From NCBI RefSeq assembly GCF_001468085.1, contig NZ_LNZB01000011.1:1-48469 (forward strand): a DNA stretch of 48,469 nt. The letters are read 5' to 3'. The position numbers were made by a program, and so were the translations under genes. This document shows positions 18,538 through 26,141 of this stretch, one piece after another. Under the pieces are notes generated by a model. It was not told the origin of the DNA and searched no databases. It saw only the letters and a list, made by a program, of their open reading frames with translations. The DNA comes from Legionella waltersii (GTDB lineage Bacteria; Pseudomonadota; Gammaproteobacteria; Legionellales; Legionellaceae). Positions within the stretch are counted from its first letter, which is position 1. Every line of letters begins with the position of its first letter.

Positions 18538-20322
18538 GTGGGTGCAAAACACAGTTTTAAAGGGGGTTTGAATCTTCATTTTTTTGCAGATTCCGCAGAT
18601 GAAACAAATTCCAATTGGAGTCACAATACCTATAAAGCACATGTTCGTAATGCTTTAAGTCTTCTGATGATGGGGTGGAATACGTCCTGGAGCAAATTAG
18701 TGAATTTAGAATTGCTCCGAGCAGTATTTTTAGAGCGTAATCCCGAGTTACTCAAAGAGTTTCGCTTTGCTTTTCAAGAGGGGTTTAATCATCTGTTTAC
18801 CCAATTCCAAGGTAAGCAATTTACCCCGCAACAACATGAACAAATTCAACTCTATTTAAGCAATTGCTTATCTATTCTACCCATGGGGGACATTACTCCC
18901 TATGAATCGATTAGTATACCGCAATACATTGATGAACAGTGGGTCATGGTTGAGTATTTTGTAAAACCTATTGAGCTAACTGATCATAATGGAAAAGATG
19001 AGCTAATTTATAAAGATTATGATAGGGTTTTTGCTTATGGACTAGAGCCAATAAATCATTTAAAAGCCCAACCCCATTTGATTTTTATGGGAACAACTTA
19101 TCCTGCCGGACAAGGATTTTTACCGCAAGTTACAACGGATATGAAAGGATTTGAAACGGTTGGGTATTCGTTGTATGTAACTGGCAGACAACGAATTCTC
19201 GAATGGGTATTAAGCCAACATGCAAAAATTCATGTTTGTGGAGTAAGTTTGGGAGGATCACTAAGTTTGCTGTTTGCTAATGATCTTGGTAATTATGCAA
19301 CAAGAGTAGACGCGCTCAATCCTGCTGGGCTCCATGATACGAACAGTAGAGTGCCCTATGATGGATGGGATACACTTACACAAAAGCCTATCGTTGTTAT
19401 TCAACAACAAGGAAATGATTTTGTGTCTAGTTTTGGTGTATGGAAGAAAGACTGGGTCCTATTGCATGTTAATCCACCAGCGAATAAGAGGGGGCCCAGC
19501 TCCTATTTCGATCATTTTTTAAACTATGCGGCATTTGCTGATACTGAATTTACCTCGCTTTCTCCTGAACTACAAAACGAAAGCAGAAAATTCAGAAATT
19601 TTTGGTTATATAGTCTAGGGCGAGGAGCCGTCTACTATTTTGCCATAGCCCCTTATAGCTATGGATTTAGACCTTTTAAAAATCATGTTTTTGGGAACTG
19701 GCTCAACCTGGGTTTAAGCATGCTATTTGCTTGCTCAATCATCGTGCTTCTGGGGGCAGCAATTTGGGCAGCGCTTCCAACGCTAGTTATAGTAGCCATT
19801 TCCGCTTCATTAGCATTGATATGTGGATTAGTGGGTTGTGCTTTTGGTATCACTACTTTTACTAGGAATAACAGGCATTTGGATATCAGGGATAAGCAAT
19901 TGGAGGATGCTAATAAATATCCAGATGCTACAGAGTTGAATCTAGCAAAGCTCCATTATCCAAGTGCACCGAGAAATCCAGAGTTAGATATTTATAAGCA
20001 TGAAATAAGCTTTGATCTGACTTATAAAGAAATTAATACTTATTATAAAGTGATGCGAACTATGGTCAAAGGCAAACGCTTTATTCCTCCTGAAGATAAA
20101 CCCGAGTACTGTTGGAATGGTTTAACAAAGAGAGAGGTTCTGTTATATAGCTCAAATCAAGGTGCTTCTGATGAAACCCTAACTCTCAAGACCTCAAAGG
20201 CTAAATTCATGTTCATCAGGCATGCATTGAATCTTATTGACAGAATAAGCACAGAGAATGAAGATAAGCTAAAAGAGGCTCTGCAACATGAATACAATCA
20301 TTATCGACTAGGTAAAGCGTAG
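18538..20322 (+). CDS. Unrecognised alpha/beta-hydrolase-like membrane protein
   Basis: A 594-aa protein without a signal peptide. A central segment reads IHVCGVSLGGSLSLLFAND, a nucleophile elbow GxSxGG with Ser237. A possible catalytic His is in SYFDHFLNYAAF (His326). Two long hydrophobic helices follow at about 389-440, and then a soluble C-terminal region of about 150 residues. I do not know the family. The layout of a lipase-like domain followed by a membrane hairpin and a cytosolic tail is typical of Legionella effector-like proteins that associate with host membranes. GTG at 18538 is preceded by AGAGG. It sits 8 bp upstream of epmC, so they may be cotranscribed, though the functions seem unrelated. 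Confidence 0.75.
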   Translation: MGAKHSFKGGLNLHFFADSADETNSNWSHNTYKAHVRNALSLLMMGWNTSWSKLVNLELLRAVFLERNPELLKEFRFAFQEGFNHLFTQFQGKQFTPQQHEQIQLYLSNCLSILPMGDITPYESISIPQYIDEQWVMVEYFVKPIELTDHNGKDELIYKDYDRVFAYGLEPINHLKAQPHLIFMGTTYPAGQGFLPQVTTDMKGFETVGYSLYVTGRQRILEWVLSQHAKIHVCGVSLGGSLSLLFANDLGNYATRVDALNPAGLHDTNSRVPYDGWDTLTQKPIVVIQQQGNDFVSSFGVWKKDWVLLHVNPPANKRGPSSYFDHFLNYAAFADTEFTSLSPELQNESRKFRNFWLYSLGRGAVYYFAIAPYSYGFRPFKNHVFGNWLNLGLSMLFACSIIVLLGAAIWAALPTLVIVAISASLALICGLVGCAFGITTFTRNNRHLDIRDKQLEDANKYPDATELNLAKLHYPSAPRNPELDIYKHEISFDLTYKEINTYYKVMRTMVKGKRFIPPEDKPEYCWNGLTKREVLLYSSNQGASDETLTLKTSKAKFMFIRHALNLIDRISTENEDKLKEALQHEYNHYRLGKA

Positions 20323-20330
20323 TAACTATC

Positions 20331-20864
20331 GTGCATCATTATCAAGATTTAATTACCCTATTTGATCAGTGTTTTTCAACTCCATACAACACTCGTTTGC
20401 TAAAAGGAGGCGACGAACCTATTTACTTGCCAGCTGATGAACAGCGACCCTATCATGGAATTTACTTTGCGCATGGCTTCTTTAGCAGCGCTCTGCATGA
20501 ATGTTCGCACTGGTTAATTGCTGGGGAAGAGAGAAGGCAATTAGTTGACTTTGGATATTGGTACACCCCTGACGGCAGAAATGCAGAGCAACAAGCTTTG
20601 TTTCAGAAAGTCGAGGTAAAGCCCCAAGCACTGGAATGGATCTTGTCCAAGGCTTCAGGATATCGTTTTAGAATCAGCATAGATAATTTATCTGGGGAAG
20701 AGACTGATTCTGAGCCTTTCAAAAAAGCCGTGCATGCGCAAGTTTTATCGTATTGTGAACGCGGGTTACCGAAAAGAGCTCAATTATTTCGTCAAGCCTT
20801 ATGTGCTTTTTATAAAACACCTACAGAGCTGAATAAAGACGATTTTTGTTACGTTGATTTATAG
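20331..20864 (+). CDS. epmC: Elongation factor P hydroxylase EpmC (YfcM)
   Basis: A 177-aa protein matching YfcM, which hydroxylates the beta-lysylated Lys of EF-P after EpmA and EpmB have acted. The metal site HECSHW is at residues 56-61, with FGYWYTPDGRN-EQQALFQKVEVKPQALEW following, both hallmarks of the family. Length is as expected (about 180). GTG is the start, 8 bp after the preceding stop, with only a weak Shine-Dalgarno site. Its stop at 20864 abuts the convergent NTPDase stop at 20865 with no spacer. EF-P modification helps ribosomes pass polyproline stretches. Confidence 0.93.
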   Translation: MHHYQDLITLFDQCFSTPYNTRLLKGGDEPIYLPADEQRPYHGIYFAHGFFSSALHECSHWLIAGEERRQLVDFGYWYTPDGRNAEQQALFQKVEVKPQALEWILSKASGYRFRISIDNLSGEETDSEPFKKAVHAQVLSYCERGLPKRAQLFRQALCAFYKTPTELNKDDFCYVDL

Positions 20865-22007
20865 TCATTGTATCGGATGTAAGACAACTCCAATTGTCCA
20901 GTCCAGGTTTTGCTCTTGAGGAAGATAGTTGATCGCTTGCTCTGAAGAAATGCCATAACCATCAACCATCAAGGCATAATAGTATGAAGACAATAGACAA
21001 TACTCATACAGGAGTTCTTCACTTGGGAATTTCGAGCTAAGCGCGTCCCATTGCTGATGGCAAATTTGGTTATCCGCTTGAGTAATAAGACTTTGATTTG
21101 TTAATTGTGTTTTATCGAATTCAAATACTTTACTGTTTGCGAAGTAGGTAAACCCTCCAATTCCATACCAACGGTCAACAGGATTGCTATTGAGTAAGGG
21201 TTGTATTTGCTTGTTAACCTTATGCACCCCATTTAACAAGGAAGATATCTCAAGCTCACAAGAGCTCGCATCACCTTGACCAGTCTCTCCATCAGGTAAT
21301 GGGTAATTATCTGAGAAGCAAGAAGCGGAGTTGAGAAACTGATGTGACATTTCATTTTGCCCCAAGCCTAGGAAGCTATGAACAAAAAGAGTGTATCGTT
21401 TTCCATAGAGTTCAAGAGCAATCTGGTAGTTCTTATTGATTTTGGGGTTGTATTGAATGGGGAACACAATTTGAACAGAAGCTCCTCCCATATCCATAAC
21501 GCCAATTGCTGAGTCTGAATTCGAATTAAGAGCACCAACGCTGTAATTTACAGCTAGCCAGCCAAATAATGCTTCTTCATTTCCGGTAATGGTTTTTGCA
21601 GAGATGAGCCGCCATTTAGATTGTTGGTGAAACCATCGATTTAATTCATTGTAGTACTGTTGTTGTTTCGATTGGGGTAACAACCTCATTCCAGCAGTAG
21701 CGTAGAAATAGACTGGTAAATCCTCAACAGGGGCGCTTGAAAGAAGTGTTGTAAGGTAAGCATCTATGGAGTTTTTATTCGGTTCAATAGTAGCAAACCC
21801 TGGTTTTATTTTTTTGCTCCAAAATTCATGGATATGGGTAGGTGTATTTGTTTCATCAAGATCATAGGAGTATAAATGCACTCTTGATCCAGAACTACCC
21901 GCATCAATGACTGCAATGCATTGATGTTGATTACAATCATCGGATTGTGAGTATGCAATGGATGATACGCTTATTAAGCAGAAAAAGAAGACCAAAAAAC
22001 GAAGCAT
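20865..22007 (-). CDS. Secreted ecto-NTPDase (apyrase, GDA1/CD39 family)
   Basis: A 380-aa exported enzyme hydrolysing nucleoside tri- and diphosphates to monophosphates. The signal peptide covers residues 1-20 (IAYS-Q). All five apyrase conserved regions are seen: IDAGSSGSRVHLY (34-46), YATAGMRLL (102-110), GNEEALFGW (142-150, with catalytic Glu145), GVMDMGGASVQIVF (169-182) and YGIGGFTYFANS further on. The L. pneumophila homologue (lpg1905, from memory) aids intracellular growth. CD39-type enzymes are otherwise mostly eukaryotic. The gene is monocistronic and divergent from the DMT transporter at 22229. Confidence 0.96.
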   Translation of the reverse strand: MLRFLVFFFCLISVSSIAYSQSDDCNQHQCIAVIDAGSSGSRVHLYSYDLDETNTPTHIHEFWSKKIKPGFATIEPNKNSIDAYLTTLLSSAPVEDLPVYFYATAGMRLLPQSKQQQYYNELNRWFHQQSKWRLISAKTITGNEEALFGWLAVNYSVGALNSNSDSAIGVMDMGGASVQIVFPIQYNPKINKNYQIALELYGKRYTLFVHSFLGLGQNEMSHQFLNSASCFSDNYPLPDGETGQGDASSCELEISSLLNGVHKVNKQIQPLLNSNPVDRWYGIGGFTYFANSKVFEFDKTQLTNQSLITQADNQICHQQWDALSSKFPSEELLYEYCLLSSYYYALMVDGYGISSEQAINYLPQEQNLDWTIGVVLHPIQ

Positions 22008-22228
22008 CTGTGTATAAATAGTCCAGTGTTTTGTGCTGCCAAGAATACAGTTTGCGCATCAGCTTGTCAATAACGGCATTCGATTAGCTCTATAAATAAA
22101 CAGATAGTAAAATAAATTCATAACCTAATTTTCTTATTATGGTAAAAGTGGTACAATAAAAGTCTTCGATGAAGGTTTCTATTGACGCCTTAAATTGCAA
22201 CAATGATTAAACCCAGAGTGCTTGTATT

Positions 22229-23152
22229 ATGAACTCCCATGAGAACCGCGGTTCCATATATGCTATTTTATCCGGATTTTTATATGGGTTCATTGGGTAT
22301 TTTGGTTTAAATGCAATCAATGGCAACATGTCAGCCAGTAATATGTTGTTTTGGCGATTTTTAATTGCAAGCTTGCTTGTTTTTGTTATTTTACTTCCCC
22401 AATTAAAACACATCAAGGAAAGCTATCGCTCGTTGTTTATAGCGTTCTTAACTGGAGCTTTATATTACGGTATTTCTACTTTGTTGTATTTCTTTGCTTC
22501 TTTATACATAGGTTCTGGATTATCGATGGTGATTTTCTTTACCTACCCAGTTATGATTATGCTACTCAATTACTTCATTTATGGACAACGAATTCCTGCT
22601 GTTTATTATCTAGCTACGGTATTTATTTTAGTAGGTATGATCTTTTTAATTGATACTGGTGATGTGGCTTTTAATTTATTAGGTATAGGCCTTGGGTTAA
22701 TTTCTGCATTATTTTACGCTTTTTACATGATATCAACCAAGAATAATCAACTAAACCCTACTATATCCACCTTCATGGTTTCTTTAGGTTGCATGACAAC
22801 TAGTTTTTTTGTGTCGATTTTTAGTAACAGCTTTGCGATACCTGGATCGCTCAGCGTTTGGTATAATTTATTTGGCATCGCCATTATCGCTACAATAATT
22901 CCAATTGTTCTTCTCATTCATAGTCTGAAATACATTAGTTCAGAAAAGGCGTCAATTCTGTCTGTGTTAGAGCCCGTTTTTGTGGTTATTTTTGGTGTTT
23001 TGCTTTTGGGAGAGGAGCTGAAGTCATGGAATGTTATAGGAATTGTATTAATACTTGCTGGAGCGCTTCTGACTTTATTTAGCCATAAAGTTGATGTGGA
23101 CTTGATAAAACGTAAATTCATAAGAGCATTCAAACTAGACAGTGACATTTAA
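22229..23152 (+). CDS. DMT/EamA-family transporter
   Basis: A 307-aa inner-membrane protein with ten hydrophobic helices formed by two EamA repeats (about 8-140 and 150-290). The second ends with the typical SSEKASILSVLEPVFVVIFGVLLLGEEL stretch. Members export amino acids, metabolites or drugs, and the substrate is not predictable here. It ends tail-to-tail with the alpha/beta hydrolase gene, sharing the TTAA palindrome at 23149-23152, so no dedicated terminator separates them. Confidence 0.9.
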   Translation: MNSHENRGSIYAILSGFLYGFIGYFGLNAINGNMSASNMLFWRFLIASLLVFVILLPQLKHIKESYRSLFIAFLTGALYYGISTLLYFFASLYIGSGLSMVIFFTYPVMIMLLNYFIYGQRIPAVYYLATVFILVGMIFLIDTGDVAFNLLGIGLGLISALFYAFYMISTKNNQLNPTISTFMVSLGCMTTSFFVSIFSNSFAIPGSLSVWYNLFGIAIIATIIPIVLLIHSLKYISSEKASILSVLEPVFVVIFGVLLLGEELKSWNVIGIVLILAGALLTLFSHKVDVDLIKRKFIRAFKLDSDI

Positions 23153-24045
23153 GAGTTTAGCCAACGTTCTATATACTCATGTTGGCTCTTGTCAATTAAT
23201 GCCGGAGCATGGCCAGCATCGTCTATAGAAAGCACGCTGATGTTGTTATGTGTTCTTTGCATTTGTTTGATAATTTCTGGAGTCAATATATCAGAATAAA
23301 CTCCGTGAACAACTAGAACAGGGCATTTTAGCTGCTTCCATAGATACCATAAATCAATATCGTACAAGATACCTTCTAATGTTTTATGTGGGTGATGCAG
23401 AAAGTCCGCAATTAAATGCAATGTGGATTTGGGGTTTTTTACAGCAGGGTCCATTTTGGATACAAAACGATTCGGTCCCTTTTGTTCTACAGTATGTAAA
23501 GTAAAGTCATCCCAATCAGATTCCTTAGTAATTCCAAAACCACTGTAATTGATTTTAAAAAGCTGCTTGGCTTCTTCTAGACTCTTAAACTCAGGATCCT
23601 TTCCAATGTATTTTGATAATCGCTTTAGTCCATGAATTGGAATTTGCGGTCCAACGTCATTTAAGACAAGTCGTCGTATTGGGGAATTTGGTAGTGACGC
23701 CAGCATCATTCCAATAATCCCTCCCATAGAGGTCCCTATCAAATCGATGTTTTGTGATTCGGATCTCGAAATCATACACGCCATATCTTGAGTATATTGC
23801 GTGAAATTATAATTACTAGGGTTGTGAAACCATGAGCTATCACCGCGTCCAACAATGTCTGGGCATAGTACATGCCTTCCTTTAGAGCTTAGGTGGTTAG
23901 CTATGTGATCAAAGTCGCGGCCATTTCGCGAGTAGCCATGTATGCAAAGCACTGTAGGAGCTTGGGGATCCTTGACTCCCCATTCCGTGTAGGCAATGTG
24001 GTGGAACCCTTCTGGAGATACCCCAAGAAAGTATTTATTTTTCAT
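23149..24045 (-). CDS. Alpha/beta hydrolase
   Basis: A 298-aa cytosolic hydrolase. The oxyanion region is CIHGYSRNGRDFD (34-46), the nucleophile Ser106 is in the GTSMGG elbow, the acid is probably Asp252 (VYSDILTPE) and His279 is in DDAGHAPAL. All of the triad is present. Members include esterases and C-C bond hydrolases, and the substrate is unknown. The start ATG at 24045 gives MKNKYFLGVSPEGFHHIAY, where the last part is the first strand of the fold. A small lipoprotein gene lies just upstream on the same strand. Confidence 0.92.
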   Translation of the reverse strand: MKNKYFLGVSPEGFHHIAYTEWGVKDPQAPTVLCIHGYSRNGRDFDHIANHLSSKGRHVLCPDIVGRGDSSWFHNPSNYNFTQYTQDMACMISRSESQNIDLIGTSMGGIIGMMLASLPNSPIRRLVLNDVGPQIPIHGLKRLSKYIGKDPEFKSLEEAKQLFKINYSGFGITKESDWDDFTLHTVEQKGPNRFVSKMDPAVKNPKSTLHLIADFLHHPHKTLEGILYDIDLWYLWKQLKCPVLVVHGVYSDILTPEIIKQMQRTHNNISVLSIDDAGHAPALIDKSQHEYIERWLNS

Positions 24046-24063
24046 GGTCTAATTATCTAAGTA

Positions 24064-24213
24064 TTAATACCAAATAGACGAATAATTAGCAGCCCCACAG
24101 CATCCAGAATCGTAATTGGTATATTCATAACTATTGGAACAACAGGTGGATCCGCAGCTACTTAATGCCAGTGATGAACAAATAACAACTAAGGCCAATA
24201 TTGTTTTTTTCAT
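24064..24213 (-). CDS. Small Cys-rich lipoprotein, 49 aa
   Basis: An ATG at 24213 opens a 49-codon frame: MKKTILALVVICSSLALSSC, then GSTCCSNSYEYTNYDSGCCGAANYSSIWY. AAGGA lies seven bases upstream of the start. The N terminus is a lipoprotein signal with lipobox LSSC (Cys20). The mature peptide of 30 residues has two CC pairs and six Tyr/Trp residues, so it may be disulfide-linked. It lies 18 bp upstream of the hydrolase gene and may share a transcript with it. Function is unknown. Confidence rests on the signal sequence and ribosome site. Confidence 0.7.
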   Translation of the reverse strand: MKKTILALVVICSSLALSSCGSTCCSNSYEYTNYDSGCCGAANYSSIWY

Positions 24214-24337
24214 GACTTGTCCTTGTCAGGTTGTGTAATTTAAATATACTACATGATTCTGAAAAAATCGAATCGACTAATGGTGTATCTTTATGATCTG
24301 ACTCATTATAGTTTTACTCGTGATTTGAGAGAATTGT

Positions 24338-24664
24338 TTAATCCAAAATACTTACACAGAGGTTATCTTGGTAAACAAGTGTGATTGAGCTGTCTTTCTC
24401 TAAGCTGAGACTGCCGCAAGATACACTTTCACCAAAAATGGAATCTTTTCTAATTCCAAACAAATACGTTTTATTTTTTGGACCTCTTGTTGAATAGGAG
24501 TTGCCTAAGGACCCATAATTGAGACCGTTCACCGTGAAACCTATTGCCACAACATTCTTTTCATTCGAATGAACCGTTATTTTAATGGTTTCTCCAGCAA
24601 AGGCATCTAAAGCAAGTAAAAAACAAAATAGGGCACTCCATACGCCTCGAAATAATGTCATCAT
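24338..24664 (-). CDS. Small exported protein, 108 aa, unknown
   Basis: The N terminus (MMTLFRGVWSALFCFLLALDAFA-G) is a Sec signal peptide cut near residue 23. The mature part of about 85 residues alternates hydrophobic and polar residues (IKITVHS, VVAIGFTVNG, SITLVYQ), suggesting a beta-sandwich. Two cysteines (SCGSL and NLCVSI) could form a disulfide. AGGA is correctly spaced before ATG 24664. I do not recognise a family. The gene stands alone, followed by about 120 bp without a gene and then the small lipoprotein. Confidence 0.8.
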   Translation of the reverse strand: MMTLFRGVWSALFCFLLALDAFAGETIKITVHSNEKNVVAIGFTVNGLNYGSLGNSYSTRGPKNKTYLFGIRKDSIFGESVSCGSLSLEKDSSITLVYQDNLCVSILD

Positions 24665-24683
24665 CCTTGATCCTATCAGTTAC

Positions 24684-24804
24684 AGGACTTACGAAACACT
24701 ACAATCTCTTCGTTAAAAGCATGGTTAATTCGGTCCTTTAGTCCGTCTAAACGCCCTCATTAAAAATGTCTTTTGCCTCGACCTCGGGTTTATTCGTAAG
24801 TCTT
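24684..24804. repeat. Short inverted-end repeat (family B), best copy
   Basis: A 121-bp intergenic element with 12-base ends AGGACTTACGAA (24684-24695) and TTCGTAAGTCTT (24793-24804), inverted with one mismatch. The interior contains TTCGTTAAAAGC, TCCTTTAGTCCGTCTAAAC and CCCTCATTAA, and is shared with 8010-8128. It lies just upstream of the exported protein gene and downstream of roxA. It encodes nothing evident. It is likely a miniature non-autonomous element. Confidence 0.8.
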
Positions 24805-24896
24805 AAGTTAATGTTTGCAACCAGAAACAATAAATAGAAATTAAGCTTTTGTCCATTGAATAATGATCCTCTAACTTAAATTGTATTTTGTATTGT

Positions 24897-24918
24897 CTGT
24901 TAGGCTTTAGCCCAACAG
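24897..24918 (-). terminator. Hairpin after roxA
   Basis: CTGTTAGGC and GCCCAACAG pair over nine bases (one G-T wobble) around TTTA, nine bases past the roxA stop. It is not followed by a T run on the minus strand, so it is either a weak intrinsic terminator or an mRNA 3'-end stabiliser. Confidence 0.5.
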
Positions 24919-24926
24919 ATCTATTT

Positions 24927-26099
24927 TTACATGAGTTGCAGCCATTGCAATTTCCCCAATTCATAAAGAAATTCACGATTGGGTTTAGGTTCTAAGAAAG
25001 TGATAAGATCTGCAATAGCAATAAAGCGATGGTTCGCGATTAATGAGATCAATTCGTCAGATACATCTGCAACATCCCATTCACAGCCGTTAATCGAACA
25101 GTTTTGGATGGAGCCCTGTTTGTCCTTTATATAGGCTATTCGGCATGCAGAATCACGCATTAGTCCTTTCCCTTTTTTCATCTTTTCAATGAACTTATCA
25201 AGTGAAGGGGGTTTTTCTAATGGGTAGGGGAGGTGTTGTTCAGCGCTCTGATCCAGTCGTGTCACAAACCCTGCAAACCATGATTTAAGTGTGCTTTCAT
25301 CGTCCAATATTTGCTGAATTAAGTGCTTTGCATTATTCCATGCGGTTTGAGGTATTTCTGAGGTATTCTTTAGATCAGACCAATCAGGGTCATGGTATAG
25401 CGTTTTGAACGCTCCCTTTTCTGACAAGTAATCCCCCAAGCTATCCCATAATTCTTGTCCTTGATAGCTTCTGTATCCAAAGGAGTATGTCATGCATTCA
25501 TCCGATTGAGCAATTCCATAATGTCCTATATGTGGGGGTAGGTAGAGCATATCACCTTCTTCCAATAGAATTTCTTCCTCAACAGCAAACTCTCTCATGA
25601 TCCGAAGTTCTAATTCAGGAATGTAGTTTTCCGGTGTACATTGTTGGGAAGTTAAAGACCATAATCGCTTACCTTGTGCCTGATAGAGGAATACATCGTA
25701 GTTATCGTAATGCGGGCCTACTCCTCCAAATAATGTAGCGAAACTTATCATGACATCATCGACACGCCATTGGGGTAGGAAATTGAAATGATCCAATAAA
25801 GCATATACTTCTGGGATAACTCGATCTACCCCTTGTACTAACAAAGTCCAATAGGCGTTAGGAAGTGAACTAAAATCTTTATCCGTAAATGGTCCTCTTT
25901 TTAAATGCCATTGCGGGGATTGATTCGGGGTTTCCCAGACAAGTCGGCTTTCTATCTCTTCTTCAAGAGCAAGACCTGCGAGTTCATCCGGAGAAATAGG
26001 ATTGTTAAAACCAGGAAATGCTTGGCGAATGACAAGCGGCTTTTTTTGCCAATAATTGGTTAAAAAGCTTGATATGGATAGGTTATTTAGATTAAGCAT
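24927..26099 (-). CDS. roxA: Ribosomal protein uL16 arginine hydroxylase (RoxA/YcfD)
   Basis: A 390-aa JmjC/cupin Fe(II)/2-oxoglutarate oxygenase. E. coli YcfD hydroxylates Arg81 of ribosomal protein L16. The iron ligands are visible: His130 and Asp132 in GPHYDNYDVF, and distal His193 in LPPHIGHYGIA. The N terminus (FLTNYWQKKPLVIRQAF) is the typical start of the family. It continues with MISFATLFGGVGPHYD and QGKRLWSL. The C-terminal winged-helix part (residues about 290-390) is present, so length is normal. It stands as a single gene with a downstream hairpin. Confidence 0.95.
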   Translation of the reverse strand: MLNLNNLSISSFLTNYWQKKPLVIRQAFPGFNNPISPDELAGLALEEEIESRLVWETPNQSPQWHLKRGPFTDKDFSSLPNAYWTLLVQGVDRVIPEVYALLDHFNFLPQWRVDDVMISFATLFGGVGPHYDNYDVFLYQAQGKRLWSLTSQQCTPENYIPELELRIMREFAVEEEILLEEGDMLYLPPHIGHYGIAQSDECMTYSFGYRSYQGQELWDSLGDYLSEKGAFKTLYHDPDWSDLKNTSEIPQTAWNNAKHLIQQILDDESTLKSWFAGFVTRLDQSAEQHLPYPLEKPPSLDKFIEKMKKGKGLMRDSACRIAYIKDKQGSIQNCSINGCEWDVADVSDELISLIANHRFIAIADLITFLEPKPNREFLYELGKLQWLQLM

Positions 26100-26141
26100 T
26101 GTATTAATTATGTCATAAATGAAAAGTAGCTCATTTAATCA

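Noticed and set aside
14767..20864. A horizontally acquired pathogenicity island
   Set aside because: No tRNA, integrase or direct repeats flank it, and it contains a housekeeping gene (epmC); base composition does not obviously differ by eye.
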